DNA from: Panorpa germanica
Taxonomy: Eukaryota > Arthropoda > Insecta > Mecoptera > Panorpidae
Reading direction: 5' to 3'
DNA length: 64,000 bases
Assembly: GCA_963678705.1 (NCBI GenBank)
Contig: OY783207.1
Coordinates: 3,472,001 to 3,536,000 of the forward strand
Part shown: positions 25,101-36,400 of the stretch, piece after piece
How the letters are laid out: every line of letters starts with the position of its first letter
Position numbering within the stretch: position 1 is the stretch's first letter
Notes under the pieces: model-generated
The model's input: only the letters and a program-made list of their open reading frames with translations
Told to the model about the DNA's origin: nothing
Database searches by the model: none
Position numbers and translations under genes: made by a program

Positions 25101-28100
25101 AACTGCTTCATTACATTTTAAATAACTAAGCGTATCTGGATTTTATGCGACCTTATTTAAATTCATGGACTTTTTTTTTCTAAAATTTTTTTTCGATTCT
25201 TTTGAAATATTTTGATGCAGTTATGCTCGTTAGGCTTTAAATAAGGGAACTGTTTCATTATATTTTAAATAACTAAGCGTATCTGGATTTTATGCGACCT
25301 TTTTTAAATTCATGGACTTTTTTTTCTAAATTTTCTTTTCGATTCCTTGAATTATTTTGATGCAGTTACGTTCGTTATGCTCTAAATAAGGGAACTGCTT
25401 CATTACATTTTAAATAACTAAGCGTATCTGGATTTTATGCGACCTTTTTTAAATTCATGGACTTTTTTTTCTAAAATTTTTTTTTGATTCTTTGAAATTT
25501 TTTGATGCAGTTATGTTCGTTATGCTCTAAATTAAGGAACTGCTTCATTACATTTTAAATAACTAAGCGTATCTGGATTTTTTGCGACCTTTTTTAAATT
25601 CATGGACTTTTTTTTTCTAAAATTTTTTTTCGATTCTTTTGAAATATTTTGATGCAGTTATGTTCGTTAGGCTTTAAAATAAAGAACTGCTTCATTACAT
25701 TTTAAATAAATAAGCGTATCTGGATTTTATGCGACTTTTTTTAAATTCATGGACTTTTTTTCCTAAAACTAAAATATTTATATTTTTGAAAAATGATTTA
25801 TGTTTCCCAACGTAGTTTTTTATGCTGATTCCAAAATTGAAATCCATTTTTAATTATCTGTTATAGTTTTCGAGAAATCTGCGTGTAAAATTGTTGACTA
25901 TTTTTTACTTTTAAAATGCTCATATCTCGTAAACCAAAAGACTTACATAAAAATGAATTCCAGATTTGAAATCAGCATTTAAAACTACATTAAAAACCAT
26001 TAAAAAATCAACAATTTTTTTTCTTCAATTTTTAAGAAAAGTAAGAAGACTATAGTCTTCTTACTTTTCTCAGAAAACACTTTTTTTATTTTGGCTCATG
26101 ATACATGTTCTCTAACGTAGTTTTAAATGCTGATTTCAAATCTGGAATTCATTTTTATGTAAGTCTTTTGGTTTACGAGATATGAGCATTTTAAATTCAA
26201 AAATAATGAAAAACTTTACACGCAGATTATTCGAAAACCATAAGAGATAATTAAAAATGGTTTTCAATTTTGGAATCAGCATAAAAAACTACGTTAGAAA
26301 ACATGTATCATGCGCCAAAATAAAAAAAGTGTTTTTTGAGAAAAGTAAGAAGACTATATATAGCCTTCTTACTTTTCTTAAAAATTGAAGAAAAAAAATT
26401 GTTGATTTTTTAATGGGTTTTAATGTAGTTTTGAATGCTGATTTCAAATCTGAAATTCATTTTTATGTAAGTCCTTTGGTTTACGAGATATGAGCATTTT
26501 AAAGTAAAAAATAGTCAAAAATTTTACACACAGATTACTCGAAAACTATAACAGATAATTGAAAATGGATTTCAATTTTGGAATCAGCATAAAAAACTAC
26601 GTTAGAAAACATAAATCATTTTTCAAAAATATAAATATTTTAGTTTTAGGAAAAAAAGTCCATGAATTTAAAAAAGGTCGGATAAAATCCAGATACGCTT
26701 AGTTATTTAAAATGTAATGAAGCAGTTCTTTATTTTAAAGCCTAACGAACATAACTGCATCAAAATATTTCAAAGAATCGAAAAAGAATTTTAGAAAAAA
26801 AAAGTCCATGAATTTAAAAAAGGTCACATAAAATCCAGATACGCTTAGTTATTGAAAATATAATGAAGCAGTTCCCTTATTTAGAGCCTAACGAACATAA
26901 CTGCATCAAAATATTTCAAGGAATCAAAAAAAAATTTTAGAAAAAAAAGTCCATGAATTTAAAAAAGGTCACATAAAATCCAGATACGCTTAGTTATTAA
27001 AAATATAATGAAGCAGTTCCATAATTTAGAGCATAACGAACATAACTGCATCAAAATATTTCAAAGAATCGAAAAAAAAATTTAGAAAAAAAGAGTCCAT
27101 GAATTTAAAAAAGGTCGTATAAAATCCAGATACGCTTAGTTATTTAAAATGTAATGAAGCAGTTCCCTTATTTAGAGCATAACGAACATAACTGCATCAA
27201 AATATTTCAAAGAATCGAAAAAAAAATTTAGAAAAAAAAAGTCCATGAATTTAAAAAAGGTCGCATAAAATCCAGATACGCTTAGTTATTTAAAATATAA
27301 TGAAGCAGTTCCTTAATTTAGAGCCTAACGAACATAACTGCATCAAAATATTTCAAGGAATCAAAAAAAAATTTTAGAAAAAAAAGTCCATGAATTTAAA
27401 AAAGGTCACATAAAATCCAGATACGCTTAGTTATTGAAAATATAATGAAGCAGTTCCATAATTTAGAGCATAACGAACATAACTGCATCAAAATATTTCA
27501 AAGAATCGAAAAAAAAATTTAGAAAAAAAAAGTCCATGAATTTAAAAAAGGTCGCATAAAATCCAGATACGCTTAGTTATTTAAAAAGTAATGAAGCAGT
27601 TCTCTAATTTAGAGCATAACGAACATAACTGCACCAAAATATTTCAAAAAATCGAAAAGAAAATTCAGAAAAAAAGTCCATGAATTTAGAAAAGGTCGCA
27701 TAAAATTCAGACACGCGTAGGTATTTAAAAAGTAATGAAGCAGTTCTTTATTTTAAGGCTTGACGAACATAACTGCATCAAAAAATATCAAGGAAATGTA
27801 AATTTTTTTTTAGAAAAAAATATCCATGAATAAAATAAAAGGTCTTGTAAATCCAGAAAATTGTAGATATTTAAAATTGAATTCAACAGCTTTGTAATTT
27901 AAAGTATAGCGGACATAATCTTATGAAAAAAAGTTCAGATATGGTAATTTTACGTATAGATAAAAATGCCCATGAATTTGTATAAAATACTGAAAAGAAA
28001 AGGTTATTTACTTTAATATAATTTATCGTGTTAATCAGATTGCATATAAATCAGGCGCAATAAAATTGACATGCCATCTACTGGACAAATATTCAACTGA

Positions 28101-29013
28101 TATATATTTTAAGCTATTTTTTAATAGATGTCGCTAGTTTGTAGTTCGAATCTTCGACTCACTAATATTATGCATTTTAATTATAGCTTTTGTTAAGATT
28201 TCCTATGTTTTGCTTTTTACGATATCTAAGATTTACGCCAGAAGATAGACTCCTACGCATTGAGTGCTTACTTATTTATAATGTTATCCTTTCTATATTA
28301 TGTGCGAATGAGTGAAATTCAATCATTACAAAGTTGTACAAGATTAACCGCGATCCTAAGTCCCAATTAGGACCTACAAATTAGTTAATTTAATCCTTTA
28401 ATAACAAAGAACTAAATGTGTATAAAATATCTTTACAGGTATCCTAATATTTAGTATTATTACATATGTACCAGGAACGATTAGAGTCACCGTATATTGT
28501 TTACTGCCCATGATGCTTTTAAGCGGTAAGCTATTTTATAGAATTAATTATTTGGTAAATTGTTTTATCAATTTATATTTTAGGTATATTTTGGCCATTG
28601 GAGAGCATGTATCATATTCTACGACCAATTAGCTGGACACTTCCGACGACACACGCGGTAATAGCGATGGATGGAATTATGATACACTACCTACCTTACA
28701 CATCTATTCAAGTAAGTTTCTTCCAGATCTTTAGAAGCAAGTTATCTTGAAGGCACATTTGCATTTCTCATTAAAACACTCGGCCTCGATACTGTTCTTC
28801 CCTAACGATACATCTTTATATAATACTGTTGCTTTCATTTTGCTATAAAATTAGTTATACGTATATGTATTTAGTAAGTATACCTTTTAAAATCATATAC
28901 ATATAAGATTTCCCTTTTATTTCTTCTAGGTGTGGCCTGGACTTGTTTATCCATTATTTTGTGGAGTGCTTTTCTATTTCATTGCGGTCGGAATGTTAGC
29001 ACTACACAGTTGA
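19155..29013 (+). CDS. ABC half-transporter, ABCH/ABCG-like (NBD then six TM segments)
   Basis: Membrane transporter with one nucleotide-binding domain followed by an ABC2-type membrane domain, closest in style to insect ABCH proteins. Exons: 19155-19368, 19462-19699, 19769-19935, 20010-20239 or 20246, 20316 or 20312-20478, 21301-21509, 23241-23314, 23363-23484, 23565-23691, 24006-24165, 24235-24423, 28439-28525, 28584-28711, 28930-29013 (about 730 codons). NBD motifs: Walker A is GPKKCGKTT (Lys for the second Gly), Q-loop MGYMTQQ, signature region MNENNKRKIS instead of LSGGQ, Walker B LLILDEPT, D-loop GADP, H-loop LLTSHDLEE. Membrane segments include WLLLLLPLIYIVLFGMAIG, GAIIGMIFCIGALLGG, WITIIMIQTFIMLMIIFAL, CGIAFGILIFSIITYV, LLPMMLLSGIFWPLESM and the C-terminal FYFIAVGMLALHS. 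All junctions keep phase except 20246/20312, where only a weak donor at 20240 or a frameshift explains the join. Introns hold a MITE, a Harbinger-like fragment and a huge palindrome. Family is sure; substrate and activity are not. Confidence 0.85.
20496..21106 (+). mobile_element. GGGCTTGTGTCC-family MITE, copy 3
   Basis: Complete copy with both terminal repeats (ATGGGCTTGTGTCCTATG and GAGGACACAAGCCCAT). It starts only 18 bases after the exon ending at 20478 of the ABC gene, so it fills most of that intron. Confidence 0.8.
21538..21895 (+). mobile_element. Harbinger-like fragment, copy A
   Basis: Shares over 300 bp with copies at 44192-44545 and 60727-61155, starting catgcaagctgcaaatgaag. 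The small frame from 21667 reads [19 protein letters not shown], like the N-terminus of PIF/Harbinger (HARBI1-type) transposases where YWxHP precedes the DDE domain. It is broken by a stop after LFVAA. It lies in an ABC-gene intron 28 bases past the exon ending at 21509. Confidence 0.6.
21896..23240 (+). other. ABC-gene intron sequence without recognised features
   Basis: Remainder of the 1.7 kb intron between exons ending 21509 and starting 23241. The ORFs at 22378-22578 and 22930-23175 have no coding character or fitting splice phase. I see nothing else specific. Confidence 0.4.
23818..23872. repeat. Short inverted repeat (GCGCCATCTGTT)
   Basis: GCGCCATCTGTT and AACAGATGGCG are separated by about 32 bases in an ABC-gene intron, making a potential small stem-loop. 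It may be the remnant of a dispersed element. No function inferred. Confidence 0.5.
26035..26070. repeat. Perfect 36-nt palindrome in the centre of the foldback array
   Basis: agaaaagtaagaagacta is followed directly by its exact reverse complement. A near copy with a short spacer lies at 26338-26379 (gaagactatatatagccttc core). Confidence 0.9.
26338..26379. repeat. Second palindrome in the foldback centre
   Basis: aagtaagaag and cttcttactt flank a short TA-rich core. Together with 26035-26070 it brackets the ~300 bp middle of the giant inverted repeat, which is itself partly self-complementary at its ends. Confidence 0.85.
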
Positions 29014-29062
29014 CATCTACCTCTGTTTCGTCAATTAATTAAAAAATGTGTATAAGTTTTGT

Positions 29063-29068
29063 AATAAA
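29063..29068 (+). terminator. Poly(A) signal of the ABC gene
   Basis: AATAAA 50 nt past the TGA stop at 29011-29013. Confidence 0.55.
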
Positions 29069-29660
29069 CCATGTATTAGTTTTTAAATGATTTGATTTCA
29101 TTTCGATGGTAATTTTAAATGTAGTAAATGGTTTTATCATTGACACATCGCAAAAGGAGAGATATGGATACGTGGATATCAAATTTAGACTAGATAGAAT
29201 AGAATCTGTAGCACACGGAATGTAATTTGCTCTCACTGTAATCCAGGCATACGAATAATTTACATTTTACATAAGTGTTCTTCAATAATTAACAACAAAA
29301 CAATCAAAAATAGTGAAAACATGCATTTTATTCCATGTAACATGTAATACCTACATAACATACATTAGATTTCTTTTTCATAAAAATAAACATTAACATA
29401 CATAAATACATATTAATTACAGTGCATAAAGATTAATCATTGCATTTCAAAATAAATGTTTCATATTTCAAATAACATTATATTTAGTTATGAATTTGAG
29501 GTGGGTATATTACAAGATATATATTTTTATCTGTTTATAATTAATGCCCTAATCAACTAATAAAATCATCTGTTAGTAATTAAACCGAAACCAAATGTTC
29601 ATAACGATTTTCTATTTGTGTTAGTTTATAATATATGTTATAATTTACATGTAGCATTAA

Positions 29661-29808
29661 CCCCTTTAGATCCAAAAACGACTAGTGATCGTATAAGCAG
29701 TTTTACGGACTATATATGTTTGTGCCCCTAATAGAGCAGATATACTCATGATACCAATGTTTTATACGTTTTAACAATATAGTTAACATTAAATTGCAGC
29801 CAAAGGGG
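29661..29808. mobile_element. Small piggyBac-like MITE
   Basis: 148 bp starting CCCCTTTAG right after TTAA and ending CAAAGGGG before TTGA. CCCTTT/AAAGGG ends next to TTAA are typical of piggyBac derivatives; the right duplication would be mutated by one base. The match is short, so this is tentative. Confidence 0.4.
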
Positions 29809-29833
29809 TTGAGATACTATGGGACGGTTGCTG

Positions 29834-29933
29834 AACTCATAGTTGTCGCGAAAGTTAGTCAACATGGCCAGTTATAGATCTGGGTCAAATGAGTTTCTCT
29901 TTATGTTAACTAACTTTTGCGATAACTATGAGT
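29834..29933. repeat. Imperfect 32-bp inverted repeat
   Basis: The arm at 29834-29865 (aactcatagttgtcgcgaaa...) is complementary, with a few mismatches, to 29902-29933. The loop is 36 bases. A related single arm occurs at 1541-1571, so this is a dispersed repeat and not a unique hairpin. Confidence 0.65.
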
Positions 29934-30491
29934 TAAACATCCAGCCTTATATGTAATACGAGTTGAAGTCAAACTTGAACAAAACAATTGTTTATAAAAT
30001 AAAGCAATTTATTAACAATCCGAAACATAAGCACTTTGCATAAAATAAGCAAGACATAGAACACTTTCAATGATTCATATTATTCCACAAAACATTAAAA
30101 GATAAATGACTGTCAACATAAGGTTAATTATAATTTACATGATACCTAAGATAAAGTACGATTTTTCTTGTGAGAGATTTCACAAACTTAACTCTTAACA
30201 TTCTTAAGGTAGATTAATGGTTAATATCTAATGACATTATTAGAATAATAAATGAGTAAAATAGAAAATTACTTAGATACATGAAATTAAAATATGATTA
30301 CTTTAACAAACTTTGGTTTTAAGAATTTGGAGAATTCAATCTAAGTTCTTAAATTCTAACAAAAGACTAAATTATATTACATTTGTGTTATAATAATAAC
30401 TCAATACATAAGAGTCTCTTTCACTTAAATAGTACATAATATAAGTTATATCTATTTTGAATATTTTGTTCAAATGATTGTTCGCTGTGTG

Positions 30492-33400
30492 TTAAAGTTC
30501 AAAACGTTTCTTGCGCTCTGCGACCATCCCTACCAGGGGACAGGGCGAGTGCTGGCGGGTCGTCATCGACACCGATGAAACCAAAGCGGGGGAGCACCTG
30601 ACTGGGTGCCTTAGTCCTGAAACATATGACTAATGTCAATAATCGGTCACAAAACATGACAAACATTAAGATAACTAATTAGCTCACTCTAAAATAAAAG
30701 CGAAAAGCTATAATATATAAAGCTGAGACCAATATTTATTCTAATTAATAATATATATACTATAAACTAAAGTAATAACGAGCTAATATATGAAAGCTAA
30801 TTCTGACTCAGTAATATTTAATTTGTAAAAATTTGAAACAAATTTTCTGATAGTTTTATTTATTTGTTTATTATTCTTAAATTGGATTATCTGATAGTTA
30901 TGATAAATGACTCAGTGCTACCTGTGTACAGGCGCTCTGGGCGCTCCGTGCAGGGTCGTTGACTCCGTTCTGTGCAGCCCGAGTCGCCCCCTCTTGAGCC
31001 CAATTTTCCAACATATCTCTCATGCTGTTAGTGAGACATACAAGTGCGTGTTAGATTATGATCAAATTCCGATAAATGTGAGTGATGTGAAGGCATACGC
31101 ATATAATGTGAAAATATTAAGCTATGTGCATGAGTTTTTTGATTGGTGACTGATAGTTATTTCAATTATCCTATTATTTACAATTTATGGCCAACCTAAC
31201 AAGATATACAGTATTTTACAAAGTTCTGTAGATAGATTTACTAAATAAACATGTCCTAAATGTTATTTTCGGATTTGTTAAAATTGTTGAGACTTTTTTG
31301 TATGTAGCTTATGTGAAATTCATGCAATCATAACGTGTAAGTGATATATCCAATTAACATATTGTTTGAAATTTTACAAATAATATAAAGTTACAACACA
31401 TATTTTGAGTACATACATAATTTAAAAGCCAAGAAAACTTTTATAATTTAAATAATAAGCAAATATACTTCAACATAAATTACTACTTGACCTCTAATAT
31501 AATTACAATTTAATACAGATAAATAAAATGGCCAAAACTCTAAGAGAATAACTTAATTTAAATGTACAACATATAGCGTTAAGTATTTACAAATAATTAC
31601 GTATACCAAGCCAAGCAATATATATTAAAAACTTACATTTTTATCTGCAGTTGTGATACATTCTTCTCGAAGGCGTAATAAGTGCAGGGGCGATAATTCA
31701 TTAGCCTCTGCGACTAAGTGTGCACGCAATTGTTTGTTCCTAAAGTAAATAAAATAGAAATGGTACAATAATTGTTTAGATTAGGAATACCGAACATTTT
31801 TGTGTCTGCAAACCGAACTTTGCAACGTTATCTACCTGGCATCTAGTTGCATGATATGTTGTTGGGCTTGTGCTAATTGTTTATTTGTCAAACACAACTT
31901 TTCTTCAAGATTTGCAGATTCTACGCACTTTACAGAGTATCTTTCTGATAATGACAGAATTTCTTGTCGAATTTCTTCCAACTCTTCTCTGCAATTCATA
32001 ATAATTATATTAATGTAAGTAATACTATTTCTATCAAGTTGTACAATGAATAATATTTAAAATCTTACTGCTGTTCTCTATGCAGTGCTCCCATATCGTT
32101 GTTAGCTTGTATATGTTTAATGAATTCCTGTTTAAATTTAGTTATCTCTCGTTGTACTTCGCTTTCGTGTGCTTTTCTCATGGCATCCAACGCAGCGAGA
32201 GTTGCTTGTGTTTCTTCAGCGAGAGCTTGCTCTTTGTCATTAAGAAGCTGTTCACATTCTGTTCTGTGTTTCTCTTCTAGTTCAGCAACGATCCTTCGAT
32301 GTGAGCTTTCCATTGCGACAAGTCCTTTCTCGCATAACGCCTGAAATAATACAACAAGTTTAACAATTGCCTAGCTCTGCTAATTTATTTGTAATCGATT
32401 TTAATTCGTCTTACCCTAAGTTGCTCAATTTCTGCTTGATAGCGTTGACGTAGATTTTCTTCTCCATCAACATCTCTTTCTAAACCTGCTCCTATAGTCT
32501 TGTGATACGCAGCTCTCAAATTTTCTAGTTGCTGTGAATACTCGGAATCTAAAGTACCTAGTCGTCTCTCAAGTTTGCGTGCCCTTTCCTTTAGTTCTAA
32601 CTCAGCCTGCTCGTGCTGCTGGGTTAGCGAATGTTTGTCTTGTTCATGTTGGCTCACTAGTCTTCTCAACTGAACGTGTTCACCACGTAACTGCGCTTGT
32701 TCGCGTTCGTAATGATGCGCTAAAGATGCTCGTAGGCTACATAGATCTTGTTCATGCCTTTTGCGTAACATGGCTTGTTCTTCTTCACGCTCCAGACTTA
32801 ATCTAAAATGAAAACAAAAACAGAATTATAATATCTGTGGACGCGGAATAAATTATAAGCGAAAACAAGTGCTCCTACCTCTGTAAAGCTTCCTGCAGTT
32901 GTCGACATTCTTCACACTTCTTTCCTTCCACACAGACCACAAGGTTTTCCAACCTGCATTGCAGATCCTTACATTTTTTATTTACAACTTGCCATTCTGT
33001 GACGCTCTCCAACTTTTCGATTTGATCACAGTAGTCTTTGTTGCTATTTGGATTTATTCTGTGCTGTAATTTTATAACGATATTATGTAAATTTGTTATA
33101 GATTCCGTAATATCTTTTATTGGAATATTTGGTTCCTTTTCGTTCAGGGCTGATGTAACACATTCTTTGATAAACTGTTGATTTAATAATTTGTAATTTG
33201 CTTCTAATTCTATGTTCGATGCCTGATATATATTTAGATCGTCACATAGATTATTAAATACAGTCTCATATTGTAAAAGTTTTTGTACACTGGCACCACT
33301 ATTTAAAAACTTGGAACGGGGTTTGAAGGTTGGTGAAGTCATTATTGATATTCTTGAATCTATTAAAGCTTTATGAGCTATAATGTCTGCTAATTCAGAC

Positions 33401-36400
33401 AGTAACTTTCTACTTTCCGTCATGTTTCTCTCTTGCTCTACATGATGCCTCCATTGTCCAGAGTTTTGTAGCTTCAGTTTAACCAGCGTTTCTTCATAGC
33501 TCTTCGTCAAATGGTTTACCGCTACATCCATTTCATTTCTTAATTTCTCTTCCACCAGATCTGCCCACTGCTCCAGTAATACTTTCTGCGACGCTCCGAA
33601 ATATAATCTGGTTTCCCAATCTGTGGAAAGATTGGTTTCGTATATTTGAGCACATCGCATCATGACATGAGATATTTCTGATTGTATCAATTCTGAATTT
33701 ACTGTTTCTTGGGCCATCTGCCAAGCTTCCTGTATTCTTACATCTGTTATCTTTTTCTTATCATAATTTGTTTCAGAGTCTGCGATATAACTTAATGTTT
33801 CTGCGGCTAGAGAATACGCCAGTTCTTCCACTTTAAGTAGTTTGTATCTTCGCGCTGACACTTCAATGTCCTTTTGTTGGCCCAATAATTCTTCCAGAAG
33901 AGAATCCGGAATTTGACTTGTTTCTGGAATATTATTTGACACGTTTTGGTTTGCGATATCTGTTAGATACGCAGACAACATTAATTTTCTCGTTAAATTA
34001 TTAGCTAATATATTTAATGAAGCGTTGCCTTTTGAACTACGCTTTGCACATTTTCCACTTAACTTAGATTTAAATTCTGCTATAAGTTGACTAGTTTCCA
34101 CTATTTCTGATTTAATTATCTTATCTTTAAATGTTTTGTTATCTTCGCAATTATTCATCGCTTCTTTTATTTGATTTATATACACAGTTTCGTATGCAAC
34201 TTTTTCTGCTAACAGTTCCAACTCTGTGGTTGCATTCAGTTGCGATGAATCTCTTAGACTACGACGTTTCACTAATAATTCGTTCAATTTAACTTTTAAC
34301 TGATTTTCCAGCTTGTTCAACACAGTTTTAATAGGTTCACAACAAGTGCTATCACAATTTACAACACATTTTTCACAACTCTCCTTTAGGATTTTATTCA
34401 CTTCTGATAAACACCTTTCTATGAATCTCATCGCATCTTTTCTATCAGACAGCGGAGAGACAGATCTTCTTGATTTCGAAGATTTAAGGGATAGCAGTTG
34501 TTCTAAACACTGAGACACTTTATTTTTAGAAGTTACAACAACATTCTCTAGGCTTTGTAATCGTTCAATTAAATGTCGTTTAGGATCAGTTTGTTTCGCG
34601 TCAATCACTGGTTCATTTAATAAATTCAGAGAGTCTGTAGAAGTAGCGATGGAATCACACTGCGACGAACACCTGGACTGGGAGGCGGAGTTCACTTTCG
34701 TTTCTAACGCACTGAGTCTGATCAAAACTTGCATTGGCTCTGAGCTTGTTGCACTGTCAAGCGATTTCCTCCGCAGCCGTGCTGACGCTCGTTTTAAAGA
34801 TCTTTCCTCACTCGAAGAATCGCGCTTGACACCCCTTGAGTCCTTTGTTGGTGATTCTCTACTAAGGGAAACACTACTGGCTCTAGAATTGGAATCGTTT
34901 GAAGGAGTAGCACTCTGCAAAGCAGTAATTTTAGTTTCTAATTCTGCTAATTTATCTTCAACTTCTTTACCAATTGCAAATGATTCTTTCCCTTTGAGGG
35001 ATAAAGATCTTCGCTTGTCTCTCGACTCAGACTTCTGTAATTTCTGTTTAAGAGTTCTTGAGTATTTCTCCGACGCTGATAGTTTCTGAGCGAGATCTTG
35101 TATTCGCGCTGCCATTAAAGCTATTTGAGCTTGGTCATTTTCTTCGAAGCGTTTCATTTCACTGCGAAGTGACATATTTGTCAGTTCTAAAGCATCGTAC
35201 AAAGCATGAGACTCCCTAAGTTCTCGCTTCATAGCGCGAATTTCTTGAACAGCTTTCTCAAATCGCCCTCGTAATTCGTCATACTCCTCCACAACTCTTT
35301 CTTTACTCATGGTGAACAAATCAAGATCTAAATCAATGTTCGTTAAATCACTTAATGAATCCATACTTCTTCCTCTTTCCCTCGATATTGTAAGGCTACC
35401 AGCTCGTCCTTCAAGGTCTCTGACTTTCTTATACAACGCATCGTTCTCTTCGATTCCTCGCGCAAGACGCTGGGTTAAGGATTCCACTTCCCGACGCAGA
35501 TCTTGAATTGTGGTGTGGTTTGCAGTTATTTCTCTTGCTAACATTTCACACCTTTGTGTACTTTCCCTTAAATACGATTCCGTGTCTAATAGCTTGTTCT
35601 CCCAGGCGTCCTTATCATGGCGGTACATCTGCCGCATTACATCAATATCTTCAGCTTCGCGAGTTCGTTTATTAAGTTCCTGTTCAGTCTTTTCTAAAGT
35701 AACTAATAATTCTTCCATTCGTTTCTCACTAGCCATTGATTCAGTCTTTATTTGTCGAAGTCTTAGTAACTCTTTTTCAGCATCTCCAAGATCACAAAGC
35801 GCAATTGTTAATTTCTTCTTCAATTCATCTACTTCCATATATTGTGAATCAGGTGTTCCTATGAATTTATCTGATGTTAACAACACTCTGGATTGATCTA
35901 GTTGCTCTCTTAGGGCTTTTACTTCGAGTTCTAACATTTTGACAAGTTGGCTATTCATGGTGGGCTTCAATGTTTCATCTTGTGACTCTGGCAGTTCGTA
36001 ACAAGCCTGCATCAGATCTTCTGTTCGCACGGAGTCCAAGGTGGAACGTCTCGAAGATGGTGGCGATGATCGGGAACGCTTACACACGCGAGTTCTAGAA
36101 TTTGATCGCGATCTTGCCCGATCTTTCACTTTAGACAGTGGTGTTCTAGCCAAGGGAGGAGAAGAAGCTAAGGGTTCGTTCCAGTCAACGCTGTCGCGAC
36201 GTCCGCCTAAATAAAAACAATATTATATCAAATAGAAAGAAATGGTAAAAATTATTTAAAATCTAATATATTACCTTCAGACGCCGTTCTATATTCTTCA
36301 TCAGATGAAAACATCATCGATCGTGGAGTCAGTGGCGTCGTAGGTAATAGAATATCACGTTCTATGGTTGGAGATAATTGATTCAATTGATTAGTACTAA

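Larger units (their letters stand above)
24575..27985. repeat. Giant inverted repeat built of 8 + 8 tandem ~146-bp units (foldback element)
   Basis: In the left arm the marker gatgcagtta recurs at 24630, 24776, 24922, 25067, 25214, 25359, 25504 and 25651, a steady 145-147 bp period. In the right arm its reverse complement (ctgcatc, once ctgcacc) recurs at 26755, 26901, 27047, 27192, 27339, 27483, 27629 and 27773. The arms are mirror images about roughly 26203. The 0.9 kb centre contains its own palindromes. Outer units are more diverged. Long inverted arms made of tandem subunits are the hallmark of foldback (FB-type) transposons. No transposase ORF is present. It occupies an intron (24424-28438) of the ABC gene and would be transcribed with it. 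Confidence 0.9.
29069..30491. other. Convergent intergenic region between ABC and outspread genes
   Basis: Two genes end here head-on. It contains a piggyBac-like MITE (29661-29808) and an inverted repeat (29834-29933). Minus-strand AATAAA sequences at 30007-30012 and about 29328-29333 could serve the outspread gene as a 3' UTR end. Otherwise non-coding. Confidence 0.5.

Noticed and set aside
24575-27985. CRISPR-like array
   Set aside because: Units are ~146 bp near-identical tandem repeats without spacers, in inverted arms, in an animal gene intron.
34649-35896. Plus-strand ORFs of 128-146 codons
   Set aside because: Antisense to the outspread coiled-coil exon.
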